DNA from: Aquimarina sp. AU474
GTDB lineage: Bacteria; Bacteroidota; Bacteroidia; Flavobacteriales; Flavobacteriaceae
NCBI RefSeq assembly: GCF_900312815.1
Contig: NZ_OMPE01000009.1
Span: 992,001 to 1,056,000 of the forward strand
Length of the DNA: 64,000 nucleotides
Direction of reading: 5' to 3'
Part shown: positions 26,008 through 35,573 of the stretch, in pieces
How the letters are laid out: the number at the start of each line of letters is the position of its first letter
Position numbering within the stretch: position 1 is the stretch's first letter
Translations under genes and position numbers: made by a program
Notes under the pieces: generated by a model
The model's database searches: none
Told to the model about the DNA's origin: nothing
Seen by the model: the letters and a program-made list of their open reading frames with translations, nothing else

Positions 26008-26805
26008 ATGAAGAAGAAATTGGAAGCGGAACTTATAAGTATTGCACATAGAATATTAAAGTTAAAAGATACATCAACCTTACCTCAGCTCAAGGAAGAA
26101 GCCAGACAGCTATATGAAAAATTGACCATACTTAGTTTTGCAGAATCACACTTTACAGAACCTCAACCCACTATTGGACAGGTGGAACAGGCTTTGGAAG
26201 AAAAAGAAGAATCGAAAGAATCTGATGAATTAAGAGAGGTAAAGCAGAAAATTGCGAAAATTCTTGAACCTAAATCTAGTGAAGATGAAATAATAGAAAC
26301 TAAGGTTTCTATAGAGACAGAGACTATTCAAAAAGAGGACACAGATACAACAAGTGTTGATCATAAACCCGAACTTGTTATTGAAGAAATAAATGCACGA
26401 GTAAGTGAGGATCTTTTTGTTCCTGCTAGCACAACTGTAGAAGAAAGTACTTCTTTTCCTGAATCATTACTGCCTGAATCAAATTATGAAAAGAATGATA
26501 TGGATGATATTACTCCTGTAATGGACAAAGTGATATTAGACGAAAAGCCAAAATCTCTTAATGAACAATTGCGAAAAGACATTAATATTGGCTTAAATGA
26601 CCGATTGGCTTTTATAAAATACCTTTTTGATGGTAGTGCTCCTGATTATAATAGAGTACTTTCGCAGTTGAGCACTATAAGTACTAGAAATGAAGCCGAG
26701 GAATTCATTACTTCAATGATCAAACCAGATTATGGCAATTGGGAAGGTAAAGAAGAATATGAAGAGCGATTTATGAATATTGTTCTAGGCAAATACGAAA
26801 GCTAA
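26008..26805 (+). CDS. Conserved acidic hypothetical protein
   Basis: A 265-residue soluble protein rich in Glu/Lys, with no signal or membrane helix. The N-terminal 40 residues form a helical start (ELISIAHRILKLKD); the middle (about 55-185) is a low-complexity acidic linker. A conserved-looking C-terminal helical region contains NIGLNDRLAFIKYLFDGSAPDYNRVL and ends with PDYGNWEGKEEYEERFM. I recognise the pattern as a widespread flavobacterial hypothetical but can assign no function. It is transcribed divergently from tdk and may be co-transcribed with the DoxX-rsmI-UDG genes that follow. Confidence 0.7.
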   Translation: MKKKLEAELISIAHRILKLKDTSTLPQLKEEARQLYEKLTILSFAESHFTEPQPTIGQVEQALEEKEESKESDELREVKQKIAKILEPKSSEDEIIETKVSIETETIQKEDTDTTSVDHKPELVIEEINARVSEDLFVPASTTVEESTSFPESLLPESNYEKNDMDDITPVMDKVILDEKPKSLNEQLRKDINIGLNDRLAFIKYLFDGSAPDYNRVLSQLSTISTRNEAEEFITSMIKPDYGNWEGKEEYEERFMNIVLGKYES

Positions 26806-26827
26806 AAATAAATTAAATACTACCTTT

Positions 26828-27172
26828 ATGAAAATTGTTTACTGGGTTGCTACAGTAGCCTTATGTGCTATTATGTTATATTCTGCACAGATGTATTTCT
26901 TTAAGACTGAAATGGTAAAAGGTTTTTTTGAAAGTTTTAATTACCCAACTTACATTGTAATTCCACTAGCAGTTGCAAAAATACTAGGCATCGCTGCTAT
27001 TCTAACTAATAAAATAAAATGGCTTAAAGAATGGGCGTATGCAGGATTCTTTTTTGACCTGATATTAGCTAGCTTGGCTCATCATTATGCAGGTCATGGT
27101 GTTGGACTATCTGTATATGCAATTATTATTTTAGGGATATCATATGGTGTTGGTAAAAAAGTAAGACCCTAA
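26828..27172 (+). CDS. DoxX-like membrane protein
   Basis: A 114-residue protein with four hydrophobic helices and a polar start MKIVYWVATVALCAIML. The loop LAKAKILGI-like region (VAKILGIAAILTNKIKWLKEWAYAGF) and the last helix SVYAIIILGISYG match the DoxX-like family of Bacteroidota. Function unknown. It is directly abutted (0 bases) by rsmI, so they share an operon. Confidence 0.75.
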   Translation: MKIVYWVATVALCAIMLYSAQMYFFKTEMVKGFFESFNYPTYIVIPLAVAKILGIAAILTNKIKWLKEWAYAGFFFDLILASLAHHYAGHGVGLSVYAIIILGISYGVGKKVRP

Positions 27173-27847
27173 ATGTCAAAATTATATATAGTCCCGACAC
27201 CAATTGGTAATCTAGAAGATATGACGTTTCGCGCTATTAGAGTGTTAAAGGAAGTGGATCTTATACTTGCCGAAGATACTCGTACTAGCGGAAAATTAAT
27301 GAAACACTTTGATATAGCTACGCCTATGCAAAGTCATCATATGCATAACGAACATAAAACTATAGATCGTTTAATTCAAAGAATACAGAGTGGAGAAAAT
27401 ATTGCATTGATTAGTGATGCAGGCACTCCAGCTATTAGTGATCCAGGTTTTTTACTAACCAGAGCCTGTGTAATGCACAAAATTGATGTAGAATGTCTTC
27501 CTGGAGCCACAGCTTTTGTGCCCGCCTTGGTAAATAGTGGTTTACCTAACGATAAGTTTGTTTTTGAAGGGTTTTTACCTGTAAAGAAAGGACGACAAAC
27601 ACGACTAAAATTTCTAGCCGAAGAAATGAGAACTATCATTTTTTATGAGTCTCCTCATAAGTTGGTTAAAACTCTTGGGAGTTTTGTGGAGTATTTTGGA
27701 GAAGATCGCCTGATATCTGTATCGCGAGAATTGAGTAAACTTCATGAAGAAACTATAAGAGGTACAACAAAAGAGGTACTTATGCATTTTGAGACAAAAC
27801 CTCCAAAAGGCGAGATTGTAGTTATTGTAGATGGTAAAAAGAAATAA
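27173..27847 (+). CDS. rsmI: 16S rRNA (cytidine-1402-2'-O)-methyltransferase
   Basis: A 224-residue tetrapyrrole-methylase-fold enzyme that 2'-O-methylates C1402 of 16S rRNA with S-adenosylmethionine. Diagnostic motifs: VPTPIGNLEDMTFRAIRVL (residues 5-23), AEDTRTSGKL, ALISDAGTPAISDPG (about 75-89), and the C-terminal ESPHKLVKTL and RELSKLHEE. It is shorter than the E. coli protein at the C-terminus, as usual in this group. It abuts the DoxX gene and overlaps the next start by one base. Confidence 0.95.
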   Translation: MSKLYIVPTPIGNLEDMTFRAIRVLKEVDLILAEDTRTSGKLMKHFDIATPMQSHHMHNEHKTIDRLIQRIQSGENIALISDAGTPAISDPGFLLTRACVMHKIDVECLPGATAFVPALVNSGLPNDKFVFEGFLPVKKGRQTRLKFLAEEMRTIIFYESPHKLVKTLGSFVEYFGEDRLISVSRELSKLHEETIRGTTKEVLMHFETKPPKGEIVVIVDGKKK

Positions 27848-28419
27848 TGGATAAATTATTGTCTGATATTAAAGCATGCGAAGTATGTAAATCACATTTG
27901 CCTCTAGGGCCAAGACCTGTAGTTGCAGGTCATCCTGAAGCTAAAATTGTGATCATTGGGCAAGCTCCAGGAACGAAGGTTCATGCCTCAGGGATTCCGT
28001 GGGATGATCCAAGCGGAAGACAACTAAGGAAATGGCTGGATATTACAGATGAGTTATTTTATGATCAAACTAAAATTGCAATTGTACCCATGGGATTTTG
28101 TTATCCCGGAAAAGGAAAAAGTGGTGATTTACCCCCTAGACCAGAATGTGCTCCGCTTTGGCATGAATCTTTGTTTGATAAGATGCCAGCTATAGAGTTG
28201 GTTATATTAATAGGGCAGTACGCACAAAAATATTATTTAAAAAAGGAAGTAAAAAGAACATTGACAGATACTGTAAAGGCGTATCATGAATATTTACCGA
28301 AGTATTTTCCGTTACCTCACCCATCTCCGAGAAATCGTTTTTGGCTTACCAAAAACCCTTGGTATGTTGATGGGGTGGTCCCTTTACTTCAACAGCAAGT
28401 AAAAAACATCCTGTATTAA
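27847..28419 (+). CDS. Uracil-DNA glycosylase family protein
   Basis: A 190-residue protein of the uracil-DNA glycosylase superfamily. Motif 1 is IIGQAPGTKVHASGIPWDDP (about 37-56) and motif 2 is the late HPSPRNRFW (about 157-165). The N-terminal CEVCKSHLPLG supplies a Cys pair of the iron-sulphur-type families, but only one pair is seen. It probably excises uracil or related damage from DNA. It overlaps rsmI by one base (TAATGG), so it is co-transcribed. Confidence 0.8.
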   Translation: MDKLLSDIKACEVCKSHLPLGPRPVVAGHPEAKIVIIGQAPGTKVHASGIPWDDPSGRQLRKWLDITDELFYDQTKIAIVPMGFCYPGKGKSGDLPPRPECAPLWHESLFDKMPAIELVILIGQYAQKYYLKKEVKRTLTDTVKAYHEYLPKYFPLPHPSPRNRFWLTKNPWYVDGVVPLLQQQVKNILY

Positions 28420-28484
28420 TATACTTTTCTTTAAAAACTCAAGCGTATTTTCAAATACTAAAGTAGAGAAAATATGGTTATAAA

Positions 28485-29213
28485 ATGAGTAAGAATATAA
28501 ACTCAACCCTTTTGAAAAAGAAACCCTTACTTACTATAGCGGGGATCAGTTTATTGGTTTTTTTAGTATGGCAACTGCCGTATTTTGGGATAATACAGTA
28601 CCCATTGTTATTACTAGGCACCTGGTTTCATGAAATGGGTCACGGCCTTACTGCCTTGCTTTTAGGAGGGAAATTTTACTATTTAGAAATTTATGAAAAT
28701 GGTGGAGGTGTAGCATATTCTAGCGTGTCTTCTAGTTATCTCAATTATAATATTGCTAGAGCCTTTACTGCCGCGGGAGGCCTCTTAGGCCCTGCAATAA
28801 CCGGAGCAATTCTCATCACATCTGCCAGAAACAAAGTAACTTCTAAGATTGCATTATGGGTATTAATTGTGATTATGGTAGTGTCATTATGCTTGTGGAT
28901 TCATAAGTTATTAGCATTAATTGTATTAAGTGTTTTTGTAGCTATCCTATTCTTTGTTGGGATATTAAGAATACGAAACCTTGAAGTATTTACGCTATTG
29001 TTTTTAGGTACACAATGCGCATTAAGTACGTATATGCAAATAGGGTATTTATTTACTAAACAATTTGAAAGAAATGGAAAAATACATTACTCAGATACGC
29101 AGATGATCGCTGCGCATTTACCGGGTACGTATTGGATGTGGGGGATATGTATTCTTTTAACTTCGGCCTTTTTATTATATAAAAGTTACACCTTTTATTT
29201 AAGACAAAAATAA
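28485..29213 (+). CDS. M50 family membrane metallopeptidase-like protein
   Basis: A 242-residue polytopic membrane protein with a zinc motif in the second membrane segment: GTWFHEMGHGLTALLLGG (HExxH near residue 50). It fits the M50B-like family (site-2-protease fold) rather than a full S2P, because no PDZ domain is visible. Additional hydrophobic segments at about 90-180 and the C-terminus complete five to six helices. Substrate unknown. It lies 65 bases after the glycosylase gene. Confidence 0.75.
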   Translation: MSKNINSTLLKKKPLLTIAGISLLVFLVWQLPYFGIIQYPLLLLGTWFHEMGHGLTALLLGGKFYYLEIYENGGGVAYSSVSSSYLNYNIARAFTAAGGLLGPAITGAILITSARNKVTSKIALWVLIVIMVVSLCLWIHKLLALIVLSVFVAILFFVGILRIRNLEVFTLLFLGTQCALSTYMQIGYLFTKQFERNGKIHYSDTQMIAAHLPGTYWMWGICILLTSAFLLYKSYTFYLRQK

Positions 29214-29279
29214 ACACAAAGGCCCCATAGATATATGAATCTTTGAGACCTTATTTATACTATTTATTCTTTTCAATTG

Positions 29280-29870
29280 TTACACGTGTTTTCCTTTTTC
29301 CCAACCATGTTTTCCTAGATATTTTTCTCCAGATTCGATAGCGCCTTCTTCTACCATTGTACCCATAGAATCATTCCATCTATTTAAATATCCGAATAAA
29401 GAAATTACGCCTAACATCTCTACGATTTCTCCTTCATCCCAATACTTGTATAATTCTTGTTTTATAGTATCGTCTACGGCATTTGGTATTATAGATGCTG
29501 CCATCGAAAAATCTAGCGCCGCTCGCTCAGCATCACTAAAAGAAGGATGAGTTTTATATTCCCAAATATTATCTAGTTGTTCTTGTTCTGCACCATATCG
29601 TTCTGCAGCTCTAATAGCATGAGCTTGGCAATACCTGCAACCAGTAGCATTGCTACTAACCCATGCAATCATACGTTTTAAAGCAGATGTCACCCGACCT
29701 TCGTTAGCCATTACTGCTTTATTAAGATTAATGAATGCTTTAGAAATAGCAGGTCTTCTCTGCATGGTTAGTACCGAATTTGGACAAAAACCAAGAGTTT
29801 CATTAAAGAATTCTGCGAGTTTTTTGGTTTCTTGATCATGATCTGCTGATAATGGAGTCACTAATGCCAT
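29280..29870 (-). CDS. Carboxymuconolactone decarboxylase / peroxidase-related protein
   Basis: A 196-residue AhpD-like protein. The redox motif CRYCQAHAIRAAERYG (Cys pair near 77 and 80, His following) sits in the all-helical CMD fold. Relatives in this peroxidase-related group have antioxidant or unknown roles. The CxxC with following His fits alkylhydroperoxidase-like activity, but the physiological reductant is not apparent. It is convergent with the M50 gene; an imperfect stem at 29219-29253 may terminate both. Confidence 0.8.
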   Translation of the reverse strand: MALVTPLSADHDQETKKLAEFFNETLGFCPNSVLTMQRRPAISKAFINLNKAVMANEGRVTSALKRMIAWVSSNATGCRYCQAHAIRAAERYGAEQEQLDNIWEYKTHPSFSDAERAALDFSMAASIIPNAVDDTIKQELYKYWDEGEIVEMLGVISLFGYLNRWNDSMGTMVEEGAIESGEKYLGKHGWEKGKHV

Positions 29871-29998
29871 ATGTATGTATAATTTTTAAGTTGAACCTAA
29901 TTTTTAATAAGGCAAAATACAAAACTAATGGCAAATCTATCACCGTCTGTATGTTTTTTGTACTTTGGATTTTTTAATCTTTGGAATATATAGAATAG

Positions 29999-31684
29999 AT
30001 GAGATGGACACTCAAAACTGAACCCAATAAAGTTGTTGTAAACACCCTAGCAAAAGCCTTAAACGTAGATACAATTATAGCTTCACTTTTGGTGCAAAGA
30101 GGAATAGAAACTTTTGATCAGGCCAAAAAATTCTTTAGACCTTCACTTACAGATCTTCATGACCCTTTTTTAATGAAAGATATGGATTTGGCAGTGGCAA
30201 GAATAGAGAAAGCCACTGTCGAGAATGAAAATATAATGGTATATGGGGATTATGATGTTGATGGTACTACGTCTGTTGCATTAATGTCTTCATATTTGAA
30301 AACTATGTCCACACAAATTACGACATATATTCCCGATCGATATGATGAGGGATATGGGGTTTCATATCAAGGGATTGATTATGCACATGATAATGATATT
30401 TCGTTAATCGTTGCTTTGGATTGTGGCATTAAAGCCATAGAAAAAGTTGCATATGCCAAGTCAAAAGGAATTGATTTTATTATTTGCGACCATCATAGGC
30501 CTGGAGATGAAATACCGGATGCAATAGCCGTATTAGATCCCAAAAGGGAAGACTGTATGTATCCGTACAAAGAGCTATGCGGTTGTGGTGTGGGTTTTAA
30601 ATTGATACAAGGATTAGCTTCAAGAAGAGGGCAATCTATTGATGATTTATTTCAGTATTTGGATTTGGTAGCGACGGCAATAGGAGCTGATATTGTACCA
30701 ATTACAGGAGAAAACAGAGTTCTAGCATATTATGGACTACAAGTTATTAATGCCGCACCAAGAATTGGTTTTAAAGCAATGTTATCTCATGTTAAAAAAG
30801 ACACCCTAACAATTACTGATGTAGTATTTATGATAGCTCCGCGTATCAATGCAGCGGGAAGAATGAAACATGGATTACATGCTGTAAATCTATTGGTTGA
30901 AGATGATTTGGAAACAGCTTCTCAATTCGCTTCTGAAATAGAGGTGTATAATAGTGACCGAAAAGATACCGATAAAAGTATCACCGAGAAAGCACTATTA
31001 CAAATACATGAAAATAAAGAAGAAAATAGATTTACCACAGTGGTGTACGAAAAAGATTGGCATAAAGGAGTGATTGGTATTGTTGCATCACGGTTAACCG
31101 AAACATATTATCGCCCAACATTGGTTTTTACCAAGAGTGGTGAAAAATTAGCGGCATCGGCTCGCTCGGTAAAGGGGTTTGATGTATATAATGCACTTGA
31201 GGCTTGTTCTGAGCATATCGAGCAATTTGGAGGACATAAATATGCAGCAGGTTTAACATTGCTCGAAGAGCAATATGAAGCCTTTAAGCAAAAATTTGAA
31301 GAGGTAGTAGCGACTACAATTGATACGAAATTATTGATTCCAGAAATTACTATCGATATGACAATTGAGTTAGAGGATATTACTCCCAAATTCTATAGAA
31401 TACTTAAACAACTAGCCCCTTTTGGGCCAGGAAATATGGCTCCAGTATTTATGACAGAGGAGTTGCAAGATACCGGCTACGGAAAATGTGTTGGTGCCGA
31501 TGATAAACATCTTAAATGTAAGGTGCAAAAAAATAGAGTTTCGATAGGGACTATTGGATTTGGATTAGGTGCTAAGAAAAATCTGATCGCGGCAAAACAA
31601 TCTTTTAAGGCGGCATATACTATTGATGAAAATGAATGGAATGGCGAGGTTTCTCTTCAATTGAAGTTAAAAGATATAAATTAA
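29999..31684 (+). CDS. recJ: Single-stranded-DNA-specific exonuclease RecJ
   Basis: A 561-residue 5'-3' single-strand exonuclease used in recombination and mismatch repair. DHH-family motifs appear in order: VYGDYDVDGTTS (about 81-92), ALDCGIKA (about 140), ICDHHRPGDEIP (DHH, about 162-173), and the DHHA1 part with GRMKHGLHAVN, then GVIGIVASRL and FGGHKYAAG. The C-terminal OB-like domain follows. Size matches bacterial RecJ. A -7-like TAATCTTTG lies about 20-30 bases before the start. Confidence 0.93.
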   Translation: MRWTLKTEPNKVVVNTLAKALNVDTIIASLLVQRGIETFDQAKKFFRPSLTDLHDPFLMKDMDLAVARIEKATVENENIMVYGDYDVDGTTSVALMSSYLKTMSTQITTYIPDRYDEGYGVSYQGIDYAHDNDISLIVALDCGIKAIEKVAYAKSKGIDFIICDHHRPGDEIPDAIAVLDPKREDCMYPYKELCGCGVGFKLIQGLASRRGQSIDDLFQYLDLVATAIGADIVPITGENRVLAYYGLQVINAAPRIGFKAMLSHVKKDTLTITDVVFMIAPRINAAGRMKHGLHAVNLLVEDDLETASQFASEIEVYNSDRKDTDKSITEKALLQIHENKEENRFTTVVYEKDWHKGVIGIVASRLTETYYRPTLVFTKSGEKLAASARSVKGFDVYNALEACSEHIEQFGGHKYAAGLTLLEEQYEAFKQKFEEVVATTIDTKLLIPEITIDMTIELEDITPKFYRILKQLAPFGPGNMAPVFMTEELQDTGYGKCVGADDKHLKCKVQKNRVSIGTIGFGLGAKKNLIAAKQSFKAAYTIDENEWNGEVSLQLKLKDIN

Positions 31685-31745
31685 CTTATTTTTATTTAGA
31701 TTGATTATAAATAATGTTTATTTTTGAATCAAAATAAGATTCATA

Positions 31746-32099
31746 ATGAACGCTATTGATAAAATTTACAGCAATGAAATGGGGATATCTTTCTTTTGGA
31801 AAAAAGAAATGAATATGGCCATGCCTAGAGTTCAGTTGGTATTTAGAGACATTGGTTTCTTGCTCACTTTAAATGAGTTGAAAGATTTTTCAGATGCTTG
31901 CTCTACAACCATACAGTCACATTGTTGCAAAGAGTGCCAAGATCCACAGCATTGTAAATCATTACTGCTAAGAACCCCATCAGATAAAATAGACCTTGCT
32001 GTAAACCGAGAAGAGATACATCAAATACAAGAGCTTATCAATGGTACTATTTTTAGGATCGAGCTTAAACTTTGGGTAAAAGAGCTAAGTCTTAATTAA
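31746..32099 (+). CDS. Conserved hypothetical protein with Cys/His cluster
   Basis: A 117-residue cytoplasmic protein. The middle contains SHCCKECQDPQHCK, four Cys and one or two His (about 58-71), a plausible metal site. The flanks are helical and polar; the C-terminus has an IFRIELKLWVKEL strand. It looks like a small flavobacterial family of unknown function. Its end overlaps the convergent hydrolase gene by 8 bases. It may share the recJ transcript, 61 bases downstream. Confidence 0.65.
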   Translation: MNAIDKIYSNEMGISFFWKKEMNMAMPRVQLVFRDIGFLLTLNELKDFSDACSTTIQSHCCKECQDPQHCKSLLLRTPSDKIDLAVNREEIHQIQELINGTIFRIELKLWVKELSLN

Positions 32100-33024
32100 G
32101 GAAATCAAGAATTTTATATGCTATTTCCTTGCCTTTGGTTTCTTGTAGAAAATGTTTTTCGTCTACAAAATGAATATCTTCGTTTTTTACTCCAAGAGCA
32201 TTAGCCGCACGAGTTTGTTGTGGTGGCCATTGTAGCATAGTATCATGAATACCCCAAATTACCGAAACAGGAATGTTTAGTTTTTCAAAAACATCAGAAT
32301 AATCAGGTAAGTCGTTGCAGGTTTGACTAAAGAAGTAATACATCGCATGGGTTTTACCCTCTAATAGTGGAGTTTTATATCCTTCTACATCTAGGGCATT
32401 AAGAGTGTTTTCTTTTAATCCTTCATTAAATAATTTTTTAAGTAAAGTGTTTGTGGTCACCCCATTTCTATATGCCCACATGGCCGTTTTGGCAAGACCA
32501 CCAGGTTTCATTCGTACAGGAGGATAGAATCCTTCTTCGTATATAATTGTATTGAGTACAATTAGTTTTTCGACTTTATTAGGGCTTTGTTTTATAAGTT
32601 CCCAAGTCCACAACCCACCGGCATCATGCATAACATGAGACCAGGATTCTATCCCCAAAGATGCCATCAGTTCTAATAATCGTTTGGCATGGTTTTCATT
32701 ATTATAGATCTCAAAACCTTCAGGAGAATCACTAGAACCATACCCTAACATATCCGGAACGATTACTCGGTAGCCTCGCGCTACAAGTGGATCAATCATT
32801 TTTCGATACAACCAACCCGAAGTGGGTACGCCATGCAATAATAAAATAGCCGGCCCTTTTCCTTTATCTATATATTTCATTAAGCCATCATCTGTGGGGT
32901 ATAATCTTTGATCGGCTCTAAAATCTTCATAAGTAATCTGGTTTTTTCTGGTTTTGGTATTTTCATATGGTTTACACGAATAGAGTAGTATCCCAAATAG
33001 GGCTAACACAAAAAACTTCTGCAT
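32092..33024 (-). CDS. Alpha/beta hydrolase lipoprotein (haloalkane-dehalogenase-like)
   Basis: A 310-residue envelope hydrolase with lipobox LLYSC (Cys near 17). The cap-type alpha/beta fold has the oxyanion segment LLHGVPTSGWLYR (about 61-73) and a nucleophile elbow SHVMHDAGGLWTWE where Asp replaces the usual Ser (HDAGG). That is the arrangement of haloalkane dehalogenases and epoxide hydrolases. The acid/His pair is in GIHDTMLQW and the late EKHFLQE. Real halide chemistry is unproven. Its promoter region shares a 19-base identity with that of the XRE regulator gene at 34925-35509. Confidence 0.8.
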   Translation of the reverse strand: MQKFFVLALFGILLYSCKPYENTKTRKNQITYEDFRADQRLYPTDDGLMKYIDKGKGPAILLLHGVPTSGWLYRKMIDPLVARGYRVIVPDMLGYGSSDSPEGFEIYNNENHAKRLLELMASLGIESWSHVMHDAGGLWTWELIKQSPNKVEKLIVLNTIIYEEGFYPPVRMKPGGLAKTAMWAYRNGVTTNTLLKKLFNEGLKENTLNALDVEGYKTPLLEGKTHAMYYFFSQTCNDLPDYSDVFEKLNIPVSVIWGIHDTMLQWPPQQTRAANALGVKNEDIHFVDEKHFLQETKGKEIAYKILDFLN

Positions 33025-33043
33025 GGTAGTGATGATTTATAAG

Positions 33044-33062
33044 TTAGCAATTTACTTAAAAT
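33044..33062 (-). promoter_or_regulatory. 19-base promoter/operator shared with the XRE gene, copy 1
   Basis: ttagcaatttacttaaaat lies 20-38 bases upstream of the hydrolase start and is repeated exactly at 35536-35554, upstream of the XRE regulator start. On the minus strand it includes TAAATTGC, a degenerate -7 box. It could be a common promoter or the regulator's operator. Confidence 0.45.
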
Positions 33063-33166
33063 CCTTTTTGTATGCTATAGTGTTTATAAATTTAATAAAA
33101 AGACCACTCTTTTTTTAGTTGACTTTATCGATTTTGGATAAACCCCATAAACTACATCCCACTTTT

Positions 33167-34816
33167 TTACTCTTCCAGTTTTTTTATTGCTTTAGACAAA
33201 TTAGTCTTATATACATCTAGATGTTGGCTATTTTTGTTTTGTGCAATTTCTACAGCTTTCTTATAACTTTCTACCGCTTCATGGTATTTTTTGCATATCA
33301 TATAGCCTTCTCCTAGACTATCCCATGCATTTGCAGAATTAGGGGATTTTTTTACGTTTTCATGAAAGAATTCTAGAGCAAATTCGCATTGGTTGATCTG
33401 TAAAAAATCATAACCTGCTCTATTAAGGTCTGATTCTCTGGGATTAAAATCTGTAAAGAAAACATTCTTTAGGCTATCCGCTTTTACCTGTTGTTCATTT
33501 TTAATATATAGATACATAATTCCGGTAATAGAGTTTGTTGACGGTAAAACCTTATACCCGCATAGTTTAGATAATTTAGAAAAATATGTGTTCAAAGCTT
33601 TAATACCGCCTTGCGATTCAAAATTAGATAGAGAGCCTCTATCTGGATACCCGTCTAATCTATATTTATCTTCTAATCCATGGGTTGTAAGATAGATTTG
33701 ATGTATTATTTCTTTATCTTTTAGAGGGTGAACATTTGCCAAAAAAATGATAGTTGTTCCATCATCAAACAACGTTATCGAAGAATTAAAACCTGGTAAA
33801 GTACCTCCGTGCGTATACATGCGAACATTTGTGTTACGCTCTATTAAATCATCCCAATTGCGCATCCATCCATAGCAATACCCATCTTTATTTGGGGTTA
33901 ACATTTTTGCTGTTAGTTCCTTAGACAATATAGTATTATTTCTAATGGCTTCGCTCCAAATAAACAAATCTTCAACAGTAGAATGCATACCACCGGTACT
34001 ATATTTATTAGATTGATCTCTAAATGGAGCAGTATTAAACTTACCTCCTTGTTTTGTGATCAACCAATCAAACCCTTCTAATTCTCTAAAATTATATCCT
34101 TGAGCAACTTGATTAGCTATAAAATCGTTACTCTCAAATCCTGTGTTTTTTAAACCTAACGGTTGTACAATAGATTTTTGTAATAATTCATTATACGTTT
34201 GCCTAGATGTTTCTTCTAGTATTGCTCCTAAAAGAATATACCCTAAGCTACTATAGTGATAGGAAGTGCCAGGAGTATGTATTAACTTGGTATTTCCGAT
34301 TAATTTGGCAAAACTTTTAGGAGTGTATTGAGTAGAAAAAAAAGAAGAGGCACGTATTCCTATTTTTTCTAAGCCTTCGTAATGTGGTAATCCAGAAGTA
34401 TGAGATAACAACTGATGGATTGTAATCTGATCTCCAAGATCTTTAGAGAAATATGGAAGGTGTTTAGATATAGAGTCGGTTAAATTAAGCTTACCTTTTT
34501 CGATCATTTGCATGATTAACATAGCCGTAAATTGCTTGGTTACAGATGCAATACTAAATTTGGTTTCGATGGTATTGGGTGCTTTTGTTTCTTTACTGGC
34601 ATGTCCGTATGCTTTTTTGAAAAGTACCTTTCCGTCTTTGGCTACTAGTACTGCTCCACTAAATGGGCTTTTTATTTTTTTTCTTTGACCACTAGATTCA
34701 TAGCTACTCATTAGTTGATCTAGATTTGCCGGCCGTTGGGTACAGGATTGAATAAGCACTACTATTAGAGCTAAACACAACAATCTAATAAGCGGTTTTA
34801 TAAACAAGGTTTTCAT
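33167..34816 (-). CDS. Serine hydrolase (beta-lactamase/DD-peptidase fold) with TPR tail
   Basis: A 549-residue lipoprotein (lipobox VLIQSC, Cys near 25). The serine-hydrolase core has SIASVTKQF (SxxK with nucleophilic Ser near 92), a YSS in place of YxN in YHYSSLGYILLG (about 185), and a late HGGTLPG (KTG-like, about 335). The last ~110 residues form tetratricopeptide repeats (AWDSLGEGY, SYKKAVEIA), probably for protein contacts. Family members cleave peptides or esters. The next gene on the same strand upstream is the XRE regulator; control by it is possible but unproven. Confidence 0.82.
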   Translation of the reverse strand: MKTLFIKPLIRLLCLALIVVLIQSCTQRPANLDQLMSSYESSGQRKKIKSPFSGAVLVAKDGKVLFKKAYGHASKETKAPNTIETKFSIASVTKQFTAMLIMQMIEKGKLNLTDSISKHLPYFSKDLGDQITIHQLLSHTSGLPHYEGLEKIGIRASSFFSTQYTPKSFAKLIGNTKLIHTPGTSYHYSSLGYILLGAILEETSRQTYNELLQKSIVQPLGLKNTGFESNDFIANQVAQGYNFRELEGFDWLITKQGGKFNTAPFRDQSNKYSTGGMHSTVEDLFIWSEAIRNNTILSKELTAKMLTPNKDGYCYGWMRNWDDLIERNTNVRMYTHGGTLPGFNSSITLFDDGTTIIFLANVHPLKDKEIIHQIYLTTHGLEDKYRLDGYPDRGSLSNFESQGGIKALNTYFSKLSKLCGYKVLPSTNSITGIMYLYIKNEQQVKADSLKNVFFTDFNPRESDLNRAGYDFLQINQCEFALEFFHENVKKSPNSANAWDSLGEGYMICKKYHEAVESYKKAVEIAQNKNSQHLDVYKTNLSKAIKKLEE

Positions 34817-34924
34817 TTTTTGATATAGTATTGATTCCCTGCAAATGTATTGGTAGAGAGGTGTAGACCTTGCGTCAATAGTATGACATTCTTATGTCAC
34901 TTTGTGTTTTTGATTTAAAAACTG

Positions 34925-35509
34925 TTAGAATAAATTAGGAACGAAATGAAGAATATTAGTGTCGGATTTGTTAAGTTTTATGGTTGTATTTAACATGAAA
35001 ACTATGTTGAATACTACACAAAACAGATAGGATAATGGACTCATGAATTTCCCGATCCCGCTATCTTCCGTAAAAATTTTTAAGAGTAAAGGAATTGAAA
35101 AAAAGATCATAATGGTAAGGATAGTCCATAGGATTTGAAAGCTTACTATTTTTCCGGCTTGGGCATTTAATTTTTGTAATTTTTTATTTTTTTTCCAAAC
35201 AATAATCGGAAGTATAATATTAAATACAGGAAACAAAATAACGCCTAGAGTAGAGAAATTAATTTGTTTAAGAAGTGATATTTCATGATCAATGCGGTTT
35301 GGTTCGGAATGTACTTCGGTTAATTCTGAAGGCTTTATTTCTAATGCTTCTGCGAGTGTTCTTAGTGTAAACGACCTAGGATTTACAGTTCCTTTTTCAA
35401 TTCGCTGTATAGTACGAAGCGAGACATTAGAAATTTCGGCTAGAGATTCTTGGGATAGTCCTTTAGTTTTTCGTAGTTGGATTATTTTTTTGGCTAAGTA
35501 TTTGTTCAC
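34925..35509 (-). CDS. XRE-type helix-turn-helix regulator with membrane domain
   Basis: A 194-residue protein, with start taken at GTG 35509 (MNKYLAKKIIQLRKTKGLSQ); the longer frame to TTG 35542 adds 11 unlike residues. HTH_3 spans about 5-58 (QESLAEISNVSLRTIQRIEKG). The C-terminal part (about 90-180) has three hydrophobic helices (NFSTLGVILFPVFNIILPI and IVSFQILWTILTIMIFF). HTH proteins with a DUF4870-like membrane tail occur in this phylum. The upstream 19-mer also precedes the hydrolase at 32092-33024, so autoregulation with a shared target is plausible. Confidence 0.78.
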   Translation of the reverse strand: MNKYLAKKIIQLRKTKGLSQESLAEISNVSLRTIQRIEKGTVNPRSFTLRTLAEALEIKPSELTEVHSEPNRIDHEISLLKQINFSTLGVILFPVFNIILPIIVWKKNKKLQKLNAQAGKIVSFQILWTILTIMIFFSIPLLLKIFTEDSGIGKFMSPLSYLFCVVFNIVFMLNTTIKLNKSDTNILHFVPNLF

Positions 35510-35535
35510 TTCTAAATAATATTGATTATTTGTCC

Positions 35536-35554
35536 TTAGCAATTTACTTAAAAT
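35536..35554 (-). promoter_or_regulatory. 19-base promoter/operator shared with hydrolase gene, copy 2
   Basis: Exact match to 33044-33062, located 27-45 bases upstream of the XRE regulator start codon. Confidence 0.45.
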
Positions 35555-35573
35555 GATTTTGGTAAACCATAAT

